Positions 22,464 through 30,772 of a DNA stretch of 44,008 bases are shown piece after piece. Within the stretch, counting starts at the first letter, position 1. Each line of letters starts with the position of its first letter. Under the pieces are notes generated by a model, which was given only the letters and a program-made list of their open reading frames with translations, was not told where the DNA came from and did no database searches. The stretch spans positions 1 to 44,008 of the forward strand of contig JAJEDI010000067.1 of assembly GCA_022821585.1 (NCBI GenBank). Reading direction: 5' to 3'. This stretch comes from Caldilineaceae bacterium. GTDB lineage: Bacteria > Chloroflexota > Anaerolineae > Caldilineales > Caldilineaceae. Both the position numbers and the translations under genes were made by a program.

Positions 22464-23327
22464 ATGAGATTAGGCGTTGTCGGCATGTTGCCGCCGGATC
22501 CCGCCGATATTCACGGCCCGCATCTGGTTGCTATCCGCGAATTGGGACTGACGGGAGGGGCCCTGTCCGTCTCTGCCACCGGTTCACCGCCGGCCTCTGC
22601 GCCGGTCTGGCAGCGCGTGCGGCGGCTTTTCGCCGACGAGGGCATGGACCTTGTGCAGGTTGGTATCGGCTTCCGGGAATGTCTCTTCGACCCTGACGAG
22701 GAGGTGCGTAAACGGCTGCTGGAGGACATTCGCCGCGGTTTTGGCGTTGCCAAGGAGTTGGGCGGCCATGTTGCGCTGATCCGCACCGGCAGCCTCAGTC
22801 CCGATGGCTCCTACAGCCCCCATCCGGAGAATCACCGGCCGTGGCGCCGCGCCGTGCTGCTGGAATCCCTTTCCTGGCTGGCCGAAGCGGCTGAAGCGAT
22901 CGGCCAGACCGTCGCCGTCGAAACCCATCTGCTGACGATTATGAACTCGCCCGAGTTCAACCGCGCCGTCATTCGTGATGTGGGCAGCCAGCGGCTGCGG
23001 GTCGTGATGGACTACGTCAATCACTTCCAGACGCTCCACCAGGTCTATGACAGCAGGGCCCGTCTGCGCCATATCTTCGAATGTATGGGGCCGATCAGCG
23101 CGATTGCACACTGCAAGGACATCAGTGTGCGCAATGGCTTCGTGATCCATATGGATGAAGAGGTCCCCGGCGAGGGCGAGCTGGACCTGGGAACCGCGTT
23201 GCGCCTGTGGCACGAGGCGCATCCCGACGGCTACATGATGCTTGAACACCTGCCTAACGAGAGGTATCCGCTGGCCGCGGCCAACGTGCACCGCATTTTG
23301 AGGAGGGAAGGAATTCCGGTCTATTAA
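22464..23327 (+). CDS. Sugar phosphate isomerase/epimerase-like TIM barrel
   Basis: This 287-residue protein has the xylose-isomerase-like TIM barrel of the sugar isomerase/epimerase superfamily. The four metal ligands expected at the barrel end are seen in order: Glu in VAVETHLLT, Asp in RVVMDYVNHF, His in IAHCKDISV and Glu in YMMLEHLPNE. The start ATG has GGAG eight bases upstream. Its substrate is likely a keto sugar or inositol-type compound. It is transcribed away from the peptidase operon and towards the sulfatase, ending only 28 bases from the latter's 3' end, so no terminator can fit without overlap. The Gfo/Idh and PhyH genes nearby fit a sugar-modification pathway. Confidence 0.88.
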   Translation: MRLGVVGMLPPDPADIHGPHLVAIRELGLTGGALSVSATGSPPASAPVWQRVRRLFADEGMDLVQVGIGFRECLFDPDEEVRKRLLEDIRRGFGVAKELGGHVALIRTGSLSPDGSYSPHPENHRPWRRAVLLESLSWLAEAAEAIGQTVAVETHLLTIMNSPEFNRAVIRDVGSQRLRVVMDYVNHFQTLHQVYDSRARLRHIFECMGPISAIAHCKDISVRNGFVIHMDEEVPGEGELDLGTALRLWHEAHPDGYMMLEHLPNERYPLAAANVHRILRREGIPVY

Positions 23328-23355
23328 CGTTCGCGGTCAATCATCTGCCGCCTGT

Positions 23356-24822
23356 TCATCGCTCCCGGTAATGCCCGGCGTCGACCAGCGTCGGGCTTTG
23401 CGGCATGCCGCTCACCAGCTCCCCGTTCTGAACAAACCCCTCCTCGCGGCCATCCAGCTCCGATTTCAGCCGCTCACGCCAGAAGGCTACGCGCTCCGGT
23501 CGCGCAGGAGCCAGGTTGTGTAGTTCCGTTGGGTCTTCCTCCAGGTCGAAGAGCAGCTCGCGTCCGCTCTGGCAGAACCAGATATACTTCTCGCGGCCGT
23601 CGGTCAGCCACTGGTTTGAATCCGCGTTCATGAAATGCTCACCGTGCAGATGCTCGCGCCAGCCGGCGGTTTCGCCGCGCGCCAGCGGCAGGATGCTGCG
23701 TCCGTCTACGTGCGCGGGCGTTTCGGCTCCCGCGAGGTCGCAGAAGGTCGGCAGCAGATCGCGCAGCTCGACCACCTGGTTCACTTCGCGCAGCGGCTCA
23801 TCCGCCTGTCTCGCCTGGTGGTGCGGGCTGCCCGCACGCGGCAGCCGTAGGATGAAGGGCAGGCGCGCCGAGCTGTCGTACGGGTAGCCCTTGGCGACAT
23901 GGTTGTGGTCGTAGAGCATCTCACCGTGGTCCGCGGTAAATACAATAGCCGTGTTGTCAAGTTCGCCGTTCTCGAACAGCGCCTGGAACACGCGGTTGAG
24001 GCTGTAGTCGATATGGCTGATCTGGGCGTAGTAGGCGCGACGCGCGTAGTCGCGCTGCGCGGCATCGGTCGGGATCGGGCTGTCCAGCCCGCGCACCGGC
24101 AGGCTGTCGGGCGCCCAGTCACCCATGACCGGGTCCGGCAGGGGCTTCGTCAGATAACGGTCCATGAAAGCCGCGGGCGGGTCCAGCGGCGGGTGCGGCC
24201 GGTGGTAGGAGAGCATCAGGAAGAACGGTTTGGTCGGGTCTCGGCGGCGCAGAAAGTCGATTCCCATCGTCGTGACCCAACTGGTCGGATGCAGCATCTC
24301 GTCGTAGACCCATGGCCGCGCCGCGTAGCCGTTGCAGCCGACGCCGGTGTCGATGTAGTCGGCCTCCGGGCCCAGCCGCTCCCGCAGCCACGGCGTGTAG
24401 TCGTCAACCAGCCCGTAGTCGTCCCGCTTGGACCGTTCGCGGTGCAGGTAGCCGTCGTGCAGGACGACGTTGTGGAAACCCATCAGGTTGCGCGAGGGGT
24501 GCGTGTGCATCTTGCCGACGCACTGCGTATGGTAGCCGGCCTCTGCCAGCAGGCCGGGCATCGTGCAGTCGTAGTGCCAGTCGATGCGGTCGTTGTAGCC
24601 GACAAATCCGGTATGGCGCTGGTTGAGTCCGGTGAAGATCGTCGCCCGCGCCGGCACGCAGGTGGGCGTGGCCGCATACGCCTGTGTGAAGTTGATGCCC
24701 TCACGCGCCAGCCTGTCCAGGTGGGGCGTCTCGGCGACAGGGTGACCGGTCAGGCTGAGCGCGTCGGCGCGCCACTGGTCTACGCAGATGAAAAGGATGT
24801 TGGGCCGGCTGTCTGCTGGCAT
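23356..24822 (-). CDS. Sulfatase, formylglycine type
   Basis: This 488-residue enzyme is of the alkaline-phosphatase/sulfatase fold. The calcium-binding start NILFICVDQWRADAL is followed by C55-V-P-A-R59, the C-x-P-x-R motif whose Cys is converted to formylglycine by an activating enzyme (not in this window). The second metal motif is FTADHGEMLYDH near residue 298. No signal peptide is visible, which suggests a cytoplasmic enzyme acting on imported sulfated sugars. The start has GAGGTG eight bases upstream. It follows the MalG-like permease gene by 93 bases on the same strand, so it is probably the fourth gene of the 28.2-24.9 kb ABC operon, coupling uptake to desulfation. Which sugar sulfate is cleaved cannot be told. 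Confidence 0.92.
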   Translation of the reverse strand: MPADSRPNILFICVDQWRADALSLTGHPVAETPHLDRLAREGINFTQAYAATPTCVPARATIFTGLNQRHTGFVGYNDRIDWHYDCTMPGLLAEAGYHTQCVGKMHTHPSRNLMGFHNVVLHDGYLHRERSKRDDYGLVDDYTPWLRERLGPEADYIDTGVGCNGYAARPWVYDEMLHPTSWVTTMGIDFLRRRDPTKPFFLMLSYHRPHPPLDPPAAFMDRYLTKPLPDPVMGDWAPDSLPVRGLDSPIPTDAAQRDYARRAYYAQISHIDYSLNRVFQALFENGELDNTAIVFTADHGEMLYDHNHVAKGYPYDSSARLPFILRLPRAGSPHHQARQADEPLREVNQVVELRDLLPTFCDLAGAETPAHVDGRSILPLARGETAGWREHLHGEHFMNADSNQWLTDGREKYIWFCQSGRELLFDLEEDPTELHNLAPARPERVAFWRERLKSELDGREEGFVQNGELVSGMPQSPTLVDAGHYRER

Positions 24823-24915
24823 GGTTCTACACCTCGGATTTATGGGATTGAAGTTGTTGGGCGAGAGAGCCGCCGGTCAGAACAGGACACGGGCCGGGAG
24901 CCACGAGCCACCAAT

Positions 24916-25811
24916 CTACCCCTTCAAGCCGGTGATGGAGATGCCCTCAACGAAGGTTCGCTGGACGAAGAAGTAGAGGATGATGACCGGCGCGGCCGTA
25001 GCCGTGCTGGCTGCCATCATGTAGGGCCACATCAGCTCTTCCTGGAACATGGTGCGGAACTGCTGCAGGCCGAGCGCGATCGGATATAAGTTCTCGCTGT
25101 TGAGGTAGATAAGCGGCCCGATGTAGTTGTCCCAGGCGAACATGAACTGAAGCAACCCGATCACCGCCAGCGCCGGCTTGGCCAGGGGCAGGATAATGCG
25201 AATGAGGATGCCCAGCTCCGTGCAGCCGTCCACGCGCGCCGCGTCGGACAACTCGCTGGGGATGGTGAGGAAAAACTGGCGCAGCAGGAAGGTATAGTAA
25301 GCGTTCACCCCAAGAAAGGTCGGCACAATGAGAGGCAGATAGGTATTGAGCCAGCCAAGGTTCTTGAAGGTGAGGTAAAGTGGAATCATGCGCACCTGGA
25401 ACGGGATCATCATCGTCGAAAGGCAGATGATGAAGAAGATGTCCCGCCCGGGCCAGCGGATGCGGGCGAAGCCGTAGGCGACCAGCGTATTGGAGATCAG
25501 CGCGCCGGCCACTGCGCCGAGGGCGTATCTCAAAGTGTTAAATGTGTAGGTGCCGAAGGGGCGGGAGGAGAGCGCCTCCGGGTAGTTGATTAGACGGACC
25601 GGATTCGGGAACCATATGGGCGGCACAGTGTAAACTTGGGAGTCGGTCTTGAGAGAAGTGGAGAGCATCCACAGCAGAGGCCCGGCGAAAACAAGACCCA
25701 ACGCGACCATCATCAGGTAAAAGAGCGCACGGCGCACAAATCTGAATAGAGGACGCTGCGTGAGCGGAAGATGCTGTATAGGTCTGCTGGCGATGGCTTC
25801 GGCTTGTTGCA
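24916..25811 (-). CDS. Carbohydrate ABC transporter permease, MalG-like
   Basis: This permease of about 298 residues is from the second sugar importer. The cytoplasmic EAA loop reads ELSDAARVDGCTELGILIRI followed by ILPLAKPA, and about six membrane helices are predicted. The ATG at 25811 (MQQAEAIASRP) is preferred: residues upstream in the same frame are Arg, Ser and Cys rich without a domain and overlap the previous gene. A clear Shine-Dalgarno sequence is missing; the start is 29 bases after the preceding permease stop, so coupling is likely. The gene is followed by the sulfatase. Confidence 0.9.
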
Positions 25812-25840
25812 TGGTCGTGGTTGGCAGCTGCCCCCCGCTG

Positions 25841-26743
25841 CTAATCCGACTCTCCGGCGTAGTAGACCCAGCGCGCCGAACTGCGGAAGATGAGCAGTGT
25901 AAAAGCCAGGATAATGATAAACAGGATCCAGGCCTGAGCAGAGGCGTACCCCATCTTGAAGAACTGGAAAGCGTTGCGATACAGATAAAGGCTGAAAAAT
26001 TCGGTCGAATTGTTGGGCCCGCCCTGGGTAAGCAGCCAGCCAAGCGTAAAATACTGGAACATGCCGATCATGCCGGTCAACATTACGAACAGGATCGCCG
26101 GCGTGCAGATGGGAATGGTCACGTGCCAGAAGCGTTGCAGCGCGTTGGCGCCGTCGACCTCGGCCGCGTCCATCAGCGAACTGGGCACGTCCTGCAGTGC
26201 CGCCAGAAAGATGACGATGGCGGTGCCCTGCGCCCATACGTGAATGAGGATCAGGGATGGTTTCGCCAGCTCCATCGATGAGATGAAAGGGATGACGGCC
26301 AGCCCCCAGCTCTTTATGAAGGAGTTGATCACCCCATAGTTGGTGTTGTAGACCCAGCGCCACACCTCCGCCGACGCCACCGCCGGAACCAGCACCGGCA
26401 GGAAAAAGATGGTGCGGAAAAGCGGCCGCAGCTTCATCTCGCGGTTGAGCAGACTGGCCAGCAGAAAGGCCACCACCAGCCCGGCCGGCACGCCGAGCAC
26501 CACGAGGTAGACGGTATTGCCCAGCACCGTGCGGAAGATCTCATCCTTGCCGAACAGCTCGATGTAGTTCTCAAAGCCGATGAAGCGGGCCGGTCGCAGG
26601 ACATCGTAGCGTGTCAGGCTGTAATAGGCAGAGGCCGCGATTGGGTAGAGAACGAAGCCGGCAAAGCCTACCAGCCAGGGTGAGATGAAGGCCAGCCCCT
26701 TCAAAAGGCTGCGAGTTTGGGCGGGAGTCCAGTTCTGTAGCAT
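25841..26743 (-). CDS. Carbohydrate ABC transporter permease, MalF-like
   Basis: This 300-residue permease has predicted helices from about residue 14 on, and an EAA loop (SLMDAAEVDGANALQRFWHV then TIPICTP, around residues 192-217) for docking to the ATPase. It is partner to the MalG-like protein encoded 29 bases downstream. The ATG has only a weak Shine-Dalgarno sequence. As in the first ABC operon, there is no ATPase gene, and a hairpin separates it from the binding-protein gene. Confidence 0.92.
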   Translation of the reverse strand: MLQNWTPAQTRSLLKGLAFISPWLVGFAGFVLYPIAASAYYSLTRYDVLRPARFIGFENYIELFGKDEIFRTVLGNTVYLVVLGVPAGLVVAFLLASLLNREMKLRPLFRTIFFLPVLVPAVASAEVWRWVYNTNYGVINSFIKSWGLAVIPFISSMELAKPSLILIHVWAQGTAIVIFLAALQDVPSSLMDAAEVDGANALQRFWHVTIPICTPAILFVMLTGMIGMFQYFTLGWLLTQGGPNNSTEFFSLYLYRNAFQFFKMGYASAQAWILFIIILAFTLLIFRSSARWVYYAGESD

Positions 26744-26759
26744 ATTTGTGGCCCGTGGT

Positions 26760-26798
26760 CAGCGGCCGGCGGTCTGTGAAGGTGGCCGCCGGCCGCTG
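26760..26798 (-). promoter_or_regulatory. Intercistronic hairpin in the second ABC operon
   Basis: A perfect 13-bp stem, CAGCGGCCGGCGG (26760-26772) and CCGCCGGCCGCTG (26786-26798), has a 13-base loop. It lies 18 bases after the binding-protein stop codon and 16 bases before the permease start. The sequence is unrelated to the hairpin in the first operon but sits in the same place. There is no T run, so it is more likely an mRNA-processing or stabilising element than a terminator. Confidence 0.65.
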
Positions 26799-26816
26799 CT
26801 GTGCTGCACATTTCTT

Positions 26817-28214
26817 CTAACCAACCAGTTCGGGGAAGGACTTGAGCATCTCTTCCGTGCAGGCTGCCTGCATGTCGGCAGCAGCCTGTTCCGGATCCTT
26901 GTCGCCGAAAATGACGGATTCGTAGGTGCGGGAGCGCTGCTGGTTCACAAAGCCCTGAATGGGGATGACCGGGCAGGCCCACAGCTCATCGGCCTCATTG
27001 ACCGATTGCAGGAACCAGTCCAGGTTTTCGTAACGCTGGTACTTGGGCAGGTCAGGATCATAGAGAGCCTTGCGGCCGCCCAGCCAGCCGGTATTGTCGA
27101 AAATGACGTTCTGGGCCTTCTCCTCCGAGCAGAACTCGATGAACTCGAAGGCTGCGTCGATTTCGGTGACGCCGTTGGGAATGTACATCGGATGGCCGCC
27201 CACGTTCTGGAAGGTGACGTCGCGGCGGTCTTCCGAGACGGGCACCCAACCGACGCCGAACTCCTTGTCGGGTGCGGAGTGGAACAGCTCGCCGGGGGCG
27301 TAGTAGCCGGTGACGATCATGGCCTGGACGCCGCTGGGGAAGGAGGAGGAGGGGCTCTGCGTCCAGCCGCCGAAGCTGGAGCGGAACGACTCCATCTGCT
27401 GCACGCCGACATGGTCGGTGAAGCGCTTGATCGTCTTCAGCGCGCTGACGAAGAGTTCGTCGTCGTAGTTGAATGTGTTGGTCTCGTCGTCCCACATGTC
27501 GAGGCCGTAAGTGAGGGCCCAGAACTGCGGGATGTTGGTGGCCGGGCCGTTGCCGGCGGTAGCGTCGCGGGGGTCGAAGCCGACGATTTCGACATTGCCG
27601 GCATCGTCGAACTTGGTCAGCTCGACGTGCCACTCGAACATCTCGTCCCAGGTTCGGGGCAGGTTCATGGGGTCGAGTCCGGCCTCGTCGATAATCGCCT
27701 TGTTGTACATCAGGCCGTAGCGGGGGCCGGCCTCGAAGCCGGGCACGCCGTAGGTGGCGCCCTGCCACTGCATCGATTCGAGCAGGCCGGGCACAAAGTC
27801 GTCACGGCCGATGACGTCGCTGTTGTCGATTTGGTCGTCGATGGCCATGACCGCGCCGCGCGAGTAGAGTTCGGCGTACTGGACGCAGCAAACGCCCACG
27901 TCGGGCGGGGTACCGCCGGCGATCGCGGCCAGCAGCTTGTCATTCATTTCGGTCACGTGCAGGCGTTCGACCTTGACGTTGCGGTCCTCCTCGTTGAAGG
28001 CCGCGGCGACGCCTTCCATGGCCGCCATGCCGGTGGTGCCGCCCCAGGCATGCCACCAGGAAATGGTCACAACCTCTTCGGCTGCCATTTCCCCTTCTTC
28101 GGGGGCGGCTGCCGGTGCCGCGGGTGCAGCGCAGGCGGCGATGGCCGCGCCGCCGATGCCGACCGCGCCCCACTGCAGGAAGCGGCGCCGGCTGAGTGTG
28201 GTGGTTTGATTCAT
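26817..28214 (-). CDS. Sugar ABC transporter substrate-binding lipoprotein (Tat-type)
   Basis: This 465-residue solute-binding protein has a twin-arginine signal with S8-R-R-R-F-L-Q, followed by the lipobox AIAAC with Cys28 and an Ala/Pro-rich linker. The binding body starts at about residue 47 (EEVVTISWWHAWGGTTGMAA). The start ATG has AAGGAG upstream, a little far (eleven bases). It is the first gene of the second ABC operon and has a TATAAT-like -10 on the minus strand at 28264-28269. The sulfatase at the end of the operon hints that the ligand is a sulfated sugar; this is an inference. Confidence 0.92.
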   Translation of the reverse strand: MNQTTTLSRRRFLQWGAVGIGGAAIAACAAPAAPAAAPEEGEMAAEEVVTISWWHAWGGTTGMAAMEGVAAAFNEEDRNVKVERLHVTEMNDKLLAAIAGGTPPDVGVCCVQYAELYSRGAVMAIDDQIDNSDVIGRDDFVPGLLESMQWQGATYGVPGFEAGPRYGLMYNKAIIDEAGLDPMNLPRTWDEMFEWHVELTKFDDAGNVEIVGFDPRDATAGNGPATNIPQFWALTYGLDMWDDETNTFNYDDELFVSALKTIKRFTDHVGVQQMESFRSSFGGWTQSPSSSFPSGVQAMIVTGYYAPGELFHSAPDKEFGVGWVPVSEDRRDVTFQNVGGHPMYIPNGVTEIDAAFEFIEFCSEEKAQNVIFDNTGWLGGRKALYDPDLPKYQRYENLDWFLQSVNEADELWACPVIPIQGFVNQQRSRTYESVIFGDKDPEQAAADMQAACTEEMLKSFPELVG

Positions 28215-28605
28215 AGAGTTAGCGCTCCTTTTCGTTTGGAATGTGGTAAGAAGTGTGAAGCGTATTATATTGTCGTCGTGGGGAAGAGACGCAAGCGCCT
28301 GTGGCCTGTCAGATTCTAACGGATTCGGAGGTAGAGTGCAACCTTCTTCCTGCTTTGAGCACGCAGGCCAAACTGCCGGGCATCGCGTTCGGCTATCTCA
28401 GTCGACAAATGAACGACGGTCAGGAATCGACCTTTCGCCTGCCGTGCTGCCAACCACACACTGCGAAAACTCCTGATTCAGAAAGCACCTGACCAACAGT
28501 TTCACAGCGCGACGCAACTATATTAGCCAGTTTCCTGGCAGGCAGACTGCAGTTGCGATCCCGAAGACAGATAGAGCTTCACTGCTGACCGTGAGGTACC
28601 CTGAC
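28215..28605. other. Divergent intergenic region with -10 box and dispersed repeat
   Basis: Between the second ABC operon (leftward) and the GNAT gene (rightward). On the minus strand TATAAT lies at 28264-28269; a -35 is not clear. A copy of the ATCGACCTTTCGCCTGCC ... TGATTCAG element lies at 28426-28481. No further gene was found. Confidence 0.5.
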
Positions 28606-29214
28606 ATGGCCGTATCGAAAAAAGTCTTTGATCCACAGCCGGTCACGCTGACCGGTAACCTGGTGCGCCTCGAGCCAATCGCGCTGGCGCATGCTGCCGA
28701 CCTGTATGCCGCGGGCGCGGAGGAGTCGATCTGGAGATACGCGGCCCGTCCTGCTCTGAGCAGTGTTACCGACGCAGAGGGATGGATCAAGGCCTGTCTG
28801 GAGGAACTGGCAGCGGGAACACGCGTCACCTTTGCCGCAGTTCACCGGGAGACAGGCAAGGCGGTGGGCTCGACTGCGTACATAGACATCGTCCGCGAGC
28901 ACCGGACGCTGGAGATTGGCATGACATGGTACGGGACCGCGTGGCAGCGGACCGGCGTGAACACGGAGTGCAAATATCTGCTGCTGCGGCACGCCTTCGA
29001 GGATCTGGCAGCGCGCCGGGTCTCGCTCAAGTCAGACAGTCGCAACGAACGGTCGCGCCGCGCGATTCTGCGCATCGGCGCAGTTGAGGAAGGCACACTG
29101 CGCAATCACCGCATCGCCCGCGACGGTGTGGACCGCCATACCGTCTATTATAGTGTTATCGAAAGCGAGTGGCCTGCCGTGAAGAGGCGCCTGGAAGGGC
29201 TGATGCGGAGGTGA
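28606..29214 (+). CDS. GNAT acetyltransferase, RimJ/RimL-like
   Basis: This 202-residue protein of the GNAT fold transfers an acetyl group from acetyl-CoA to an amine. The N-terminal strand LTGNLVRLEPIALAHAADLY and the core GKAVGSTAYIDIVREHRTLEI match RimJ/RimL-like members. The acetyl-CoA loop is in WYGTAWQRTGVNTECKYLLL, and LKSDSRNERSRRAILRIGA is the following helix. The ATG at 28606 has GAGG nine bases upstream. It stands alone. Substrate unknown; relatives act on ribosomal protein N-termini, amino acids or antibiotics. Confidence 0.88.
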   Translation: MAVSKKVFDPQPVTLTGNLVRLEPIALAHAADLYAAGAEESIWRYAARPALSSVTDAEGWIKACLEELAAGTRVTFAAVHRETGKAVGSTAYIDIVREHRTLEIGMTWYGTAWQRTGVNTECKYLLLRHAFEDLAARRVSLKSDSRNERSRRAILRIGAVEEGTLRNHRIARDGVDRHTVYYSVIESEWPAVKRRLEGLMRR

Positions 29215-29389
29215 ATCCCTCTTTGAGGCCTGAGGCTGGCGTTGCAGGCCGTTGCTCAGCCCTCTTACGGGATTTCCTAGTGTTTGGCGTGGGTTTCAGT
29301 GAGGATGGCCACTGGAAAAGCGGGCATTTTCTGGCGAAAGTCCGATCTTGTTGTTGATCTGTCCATATCAACTGCTGTTGCTGTTAGTG

Positions 29390-29431
29390 AAAAGACAGTC
29401 TACTAACAACAAGGTGGTTTGTTATTAGTAG
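29390..29431 (-). terminator. Probable terminator of the second fic gene
   Basis: On the minus strand an inverted repeat of about 13 bp, CTACTAATAACAAA (29431-29418) and TTGTTGTTAGTAG (29412-29400), has a 5-base loop. It comes eight bases after the fic stop codon and is followed by ACTGTCTTTT. It is AT-rich, so only a moderate terminator. Confidence 0.5.
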
Positions 29432-29438
29432 ATGAACC

Positions 29439-30563
29439 TCAAAACAAGCTGCGCCCTTCCACGATATTGAGCAGATCGGTGAAACCCAATATAGCAGGCC
29501 GACGACCTCTTGCCTTCCTAAACTCCTTCAGTATTCCGCAACCCTTGAGGACGCGCAGAATATGTCTCGCGGTCGGTTCGGGAATACTTGAGGTCTCTAC
29601 AAAATCGGTTGTCTGAAATATTGGTCTCTTGAATATGTAGTCAAGCGTCCGACCACTGTACTGGGAATGAGTTTCCTCCACAATTAGGTCCTTACGTTCG
29701 TCGTAGAGTTCTAGAAGATCGTGGATCTTGTGCTGATATGCGCGGGCCTGCTCTGTCAGTGCCTTAAGGAAGAACGCGCACCAGCCGGTCCAGTCACCGT
29801 CGCGCGACACCGCAAGCAAACGATCGTAATACTCATCACGATGACTTTCGAGATATTCGCTGATGTAGAAGCTCGGTGAAGATAAGAGCTCCTTGGTAAA
29901 CATGAAGAGCGGAACGAGCAGCCGGCCCATCCGTCCGTTGCCGTCAAGAAAGGGATGGATGGCTTCGAATTCTGCGTGGACGATGGCGAGTTGTACAAGC
30001 GTATCCGGCGCCTTTTCGTGCACATACAACTCCAGGACATCCATGGCCGAGTTCAACTCTTCAGTTGGACAAGGAATATACCGAGCCGTTTCAATCGTTG
30101 AGCCTGGCGGTCCAATCCAACAGGTGTCAGGCAGGCGTCGATATTTGCCGGGCGCCTTGTTATGTCCCCGGACGCCCTGCATCAGAACTTCGTGTGTTTG
30201 CCGGACCAGTCTCTGTGACAGCGGGATTTCTTGCAATAAGTTGATTGCGGCAAAGAGAGCCGTTCGATAATTCAGTACCTCATGAATGTCGAGCTTCGCT
30301 GGTGTACTCTCGTCCGACAAGTCCCCTTCCGCTTCGAATGTTAATAGCTCGGTCAGGGTCGTTTGTGTGCCTTCTATCCGGCTCGACAGTACGGCCTCTT
30401 GCGAAACGAAGGGGGACAGAAGCATATTGGCATTGGGCAACCCTTTGAGCATCCCTTCGTATCTGGCTATCTCGGCGTGAGCCGGGCAGATAAGCGGCAG
30501 CAACCTCTGCAAGTCCAGGATTTGTGGTGGAAACTTTCCAGAGTGATATCGTACAGGAGTCAT
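29439..30563 (-). CDS. Fic family protein (class II), second copy
   Basis: This 374-residue Fic protein has the same layout as the one at 16.9-18.1 kb but is clearly diverged. The inhibitory motif is LSSRIEGT near residues 59-66, and the catalytic loop is HPFLDGNGRMGR around residue 203. The C-terminal region holds a helix-turn-helix-like part (TTDFVETSSIPEPTARHILR). It should AMPylate or otherwise modify a protein target. The start ATG has no clear Shine-Dalgarno sequence; a TATAAT on the minus strand lies at 30618-30623. No toxin or antitoxin partner gene is adjacent. Both copies are intact, so they may have different targets. Confidence 0.9.
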   Translation of the reverse strand: MTPVRYHSGKFPPQILDLQRLLPLICPAHAEIARYEGMLKGLPNANMLLSPFVSQEAVLSSRIEGTQTTLTELLTFEAEGDLSDESTPAKLDIHEVLNYRTALFAAINLLQEIPLSQRLVRQTHEVLMQGVRGHNKAPGKYRRLPDTCWIGPPGSTIETARYIPCPTEELNSAMDVLELYVHEKAPDTLVQLAIVHAEFEAIHPFLDGNGRMGRLLVPLFMFTKELLSSPSFYISEYLESHRDEYYDRLLAVSRDGDWTGWCAFFLKALTEQARAYQHKIHDLLELYDERKDLIVEETHSQYSGRTLDYIFKRPIFQTTDFVETSSIPEPTARHILRVLKGCGILKEFRKARGRRPAILGFTDLLNIVEGRSLF

Positions 30564-30772
30564 GGAATGGGCATTTTTGGATTACTTACGTCTTCAATTC
30601 AACCTGACTTTACATCAATTATAACGACGGAACAACGTAAAGCCGGCGTGTTCAGCCCCGACTTCAGTTTGCCCGCTCCAATACCTCCCCGGCGATATGA
30701 GTGCAAGCCCCCCTGTGCTAGAATGCCCTGTGCCGCGCCTGACATGGATTTCAGCCTATACTGAGGAAAAGC

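Noticed and set aside
23899..25089. 396-codon plus-strand frame over the sulfatase
   Set aside because: It is a shadow of the sulfatase, whose active-site motifs are on the minus strand.
26685..28319. 544-codon plus-strand frame over the second binding protein
   Set aside because: It is the antisense shadow of the binding-protein gene, which has a twin-arginine signal and lipobox on the minus strand.
29400..29431. A third copy of the AACGTTAATAG module near the second fic gene
   Set aside because: This inverted repeat (CTACTAAYAACAA) has a different sequence and lies after the gene, followed by a T run. It fits a terminator better.
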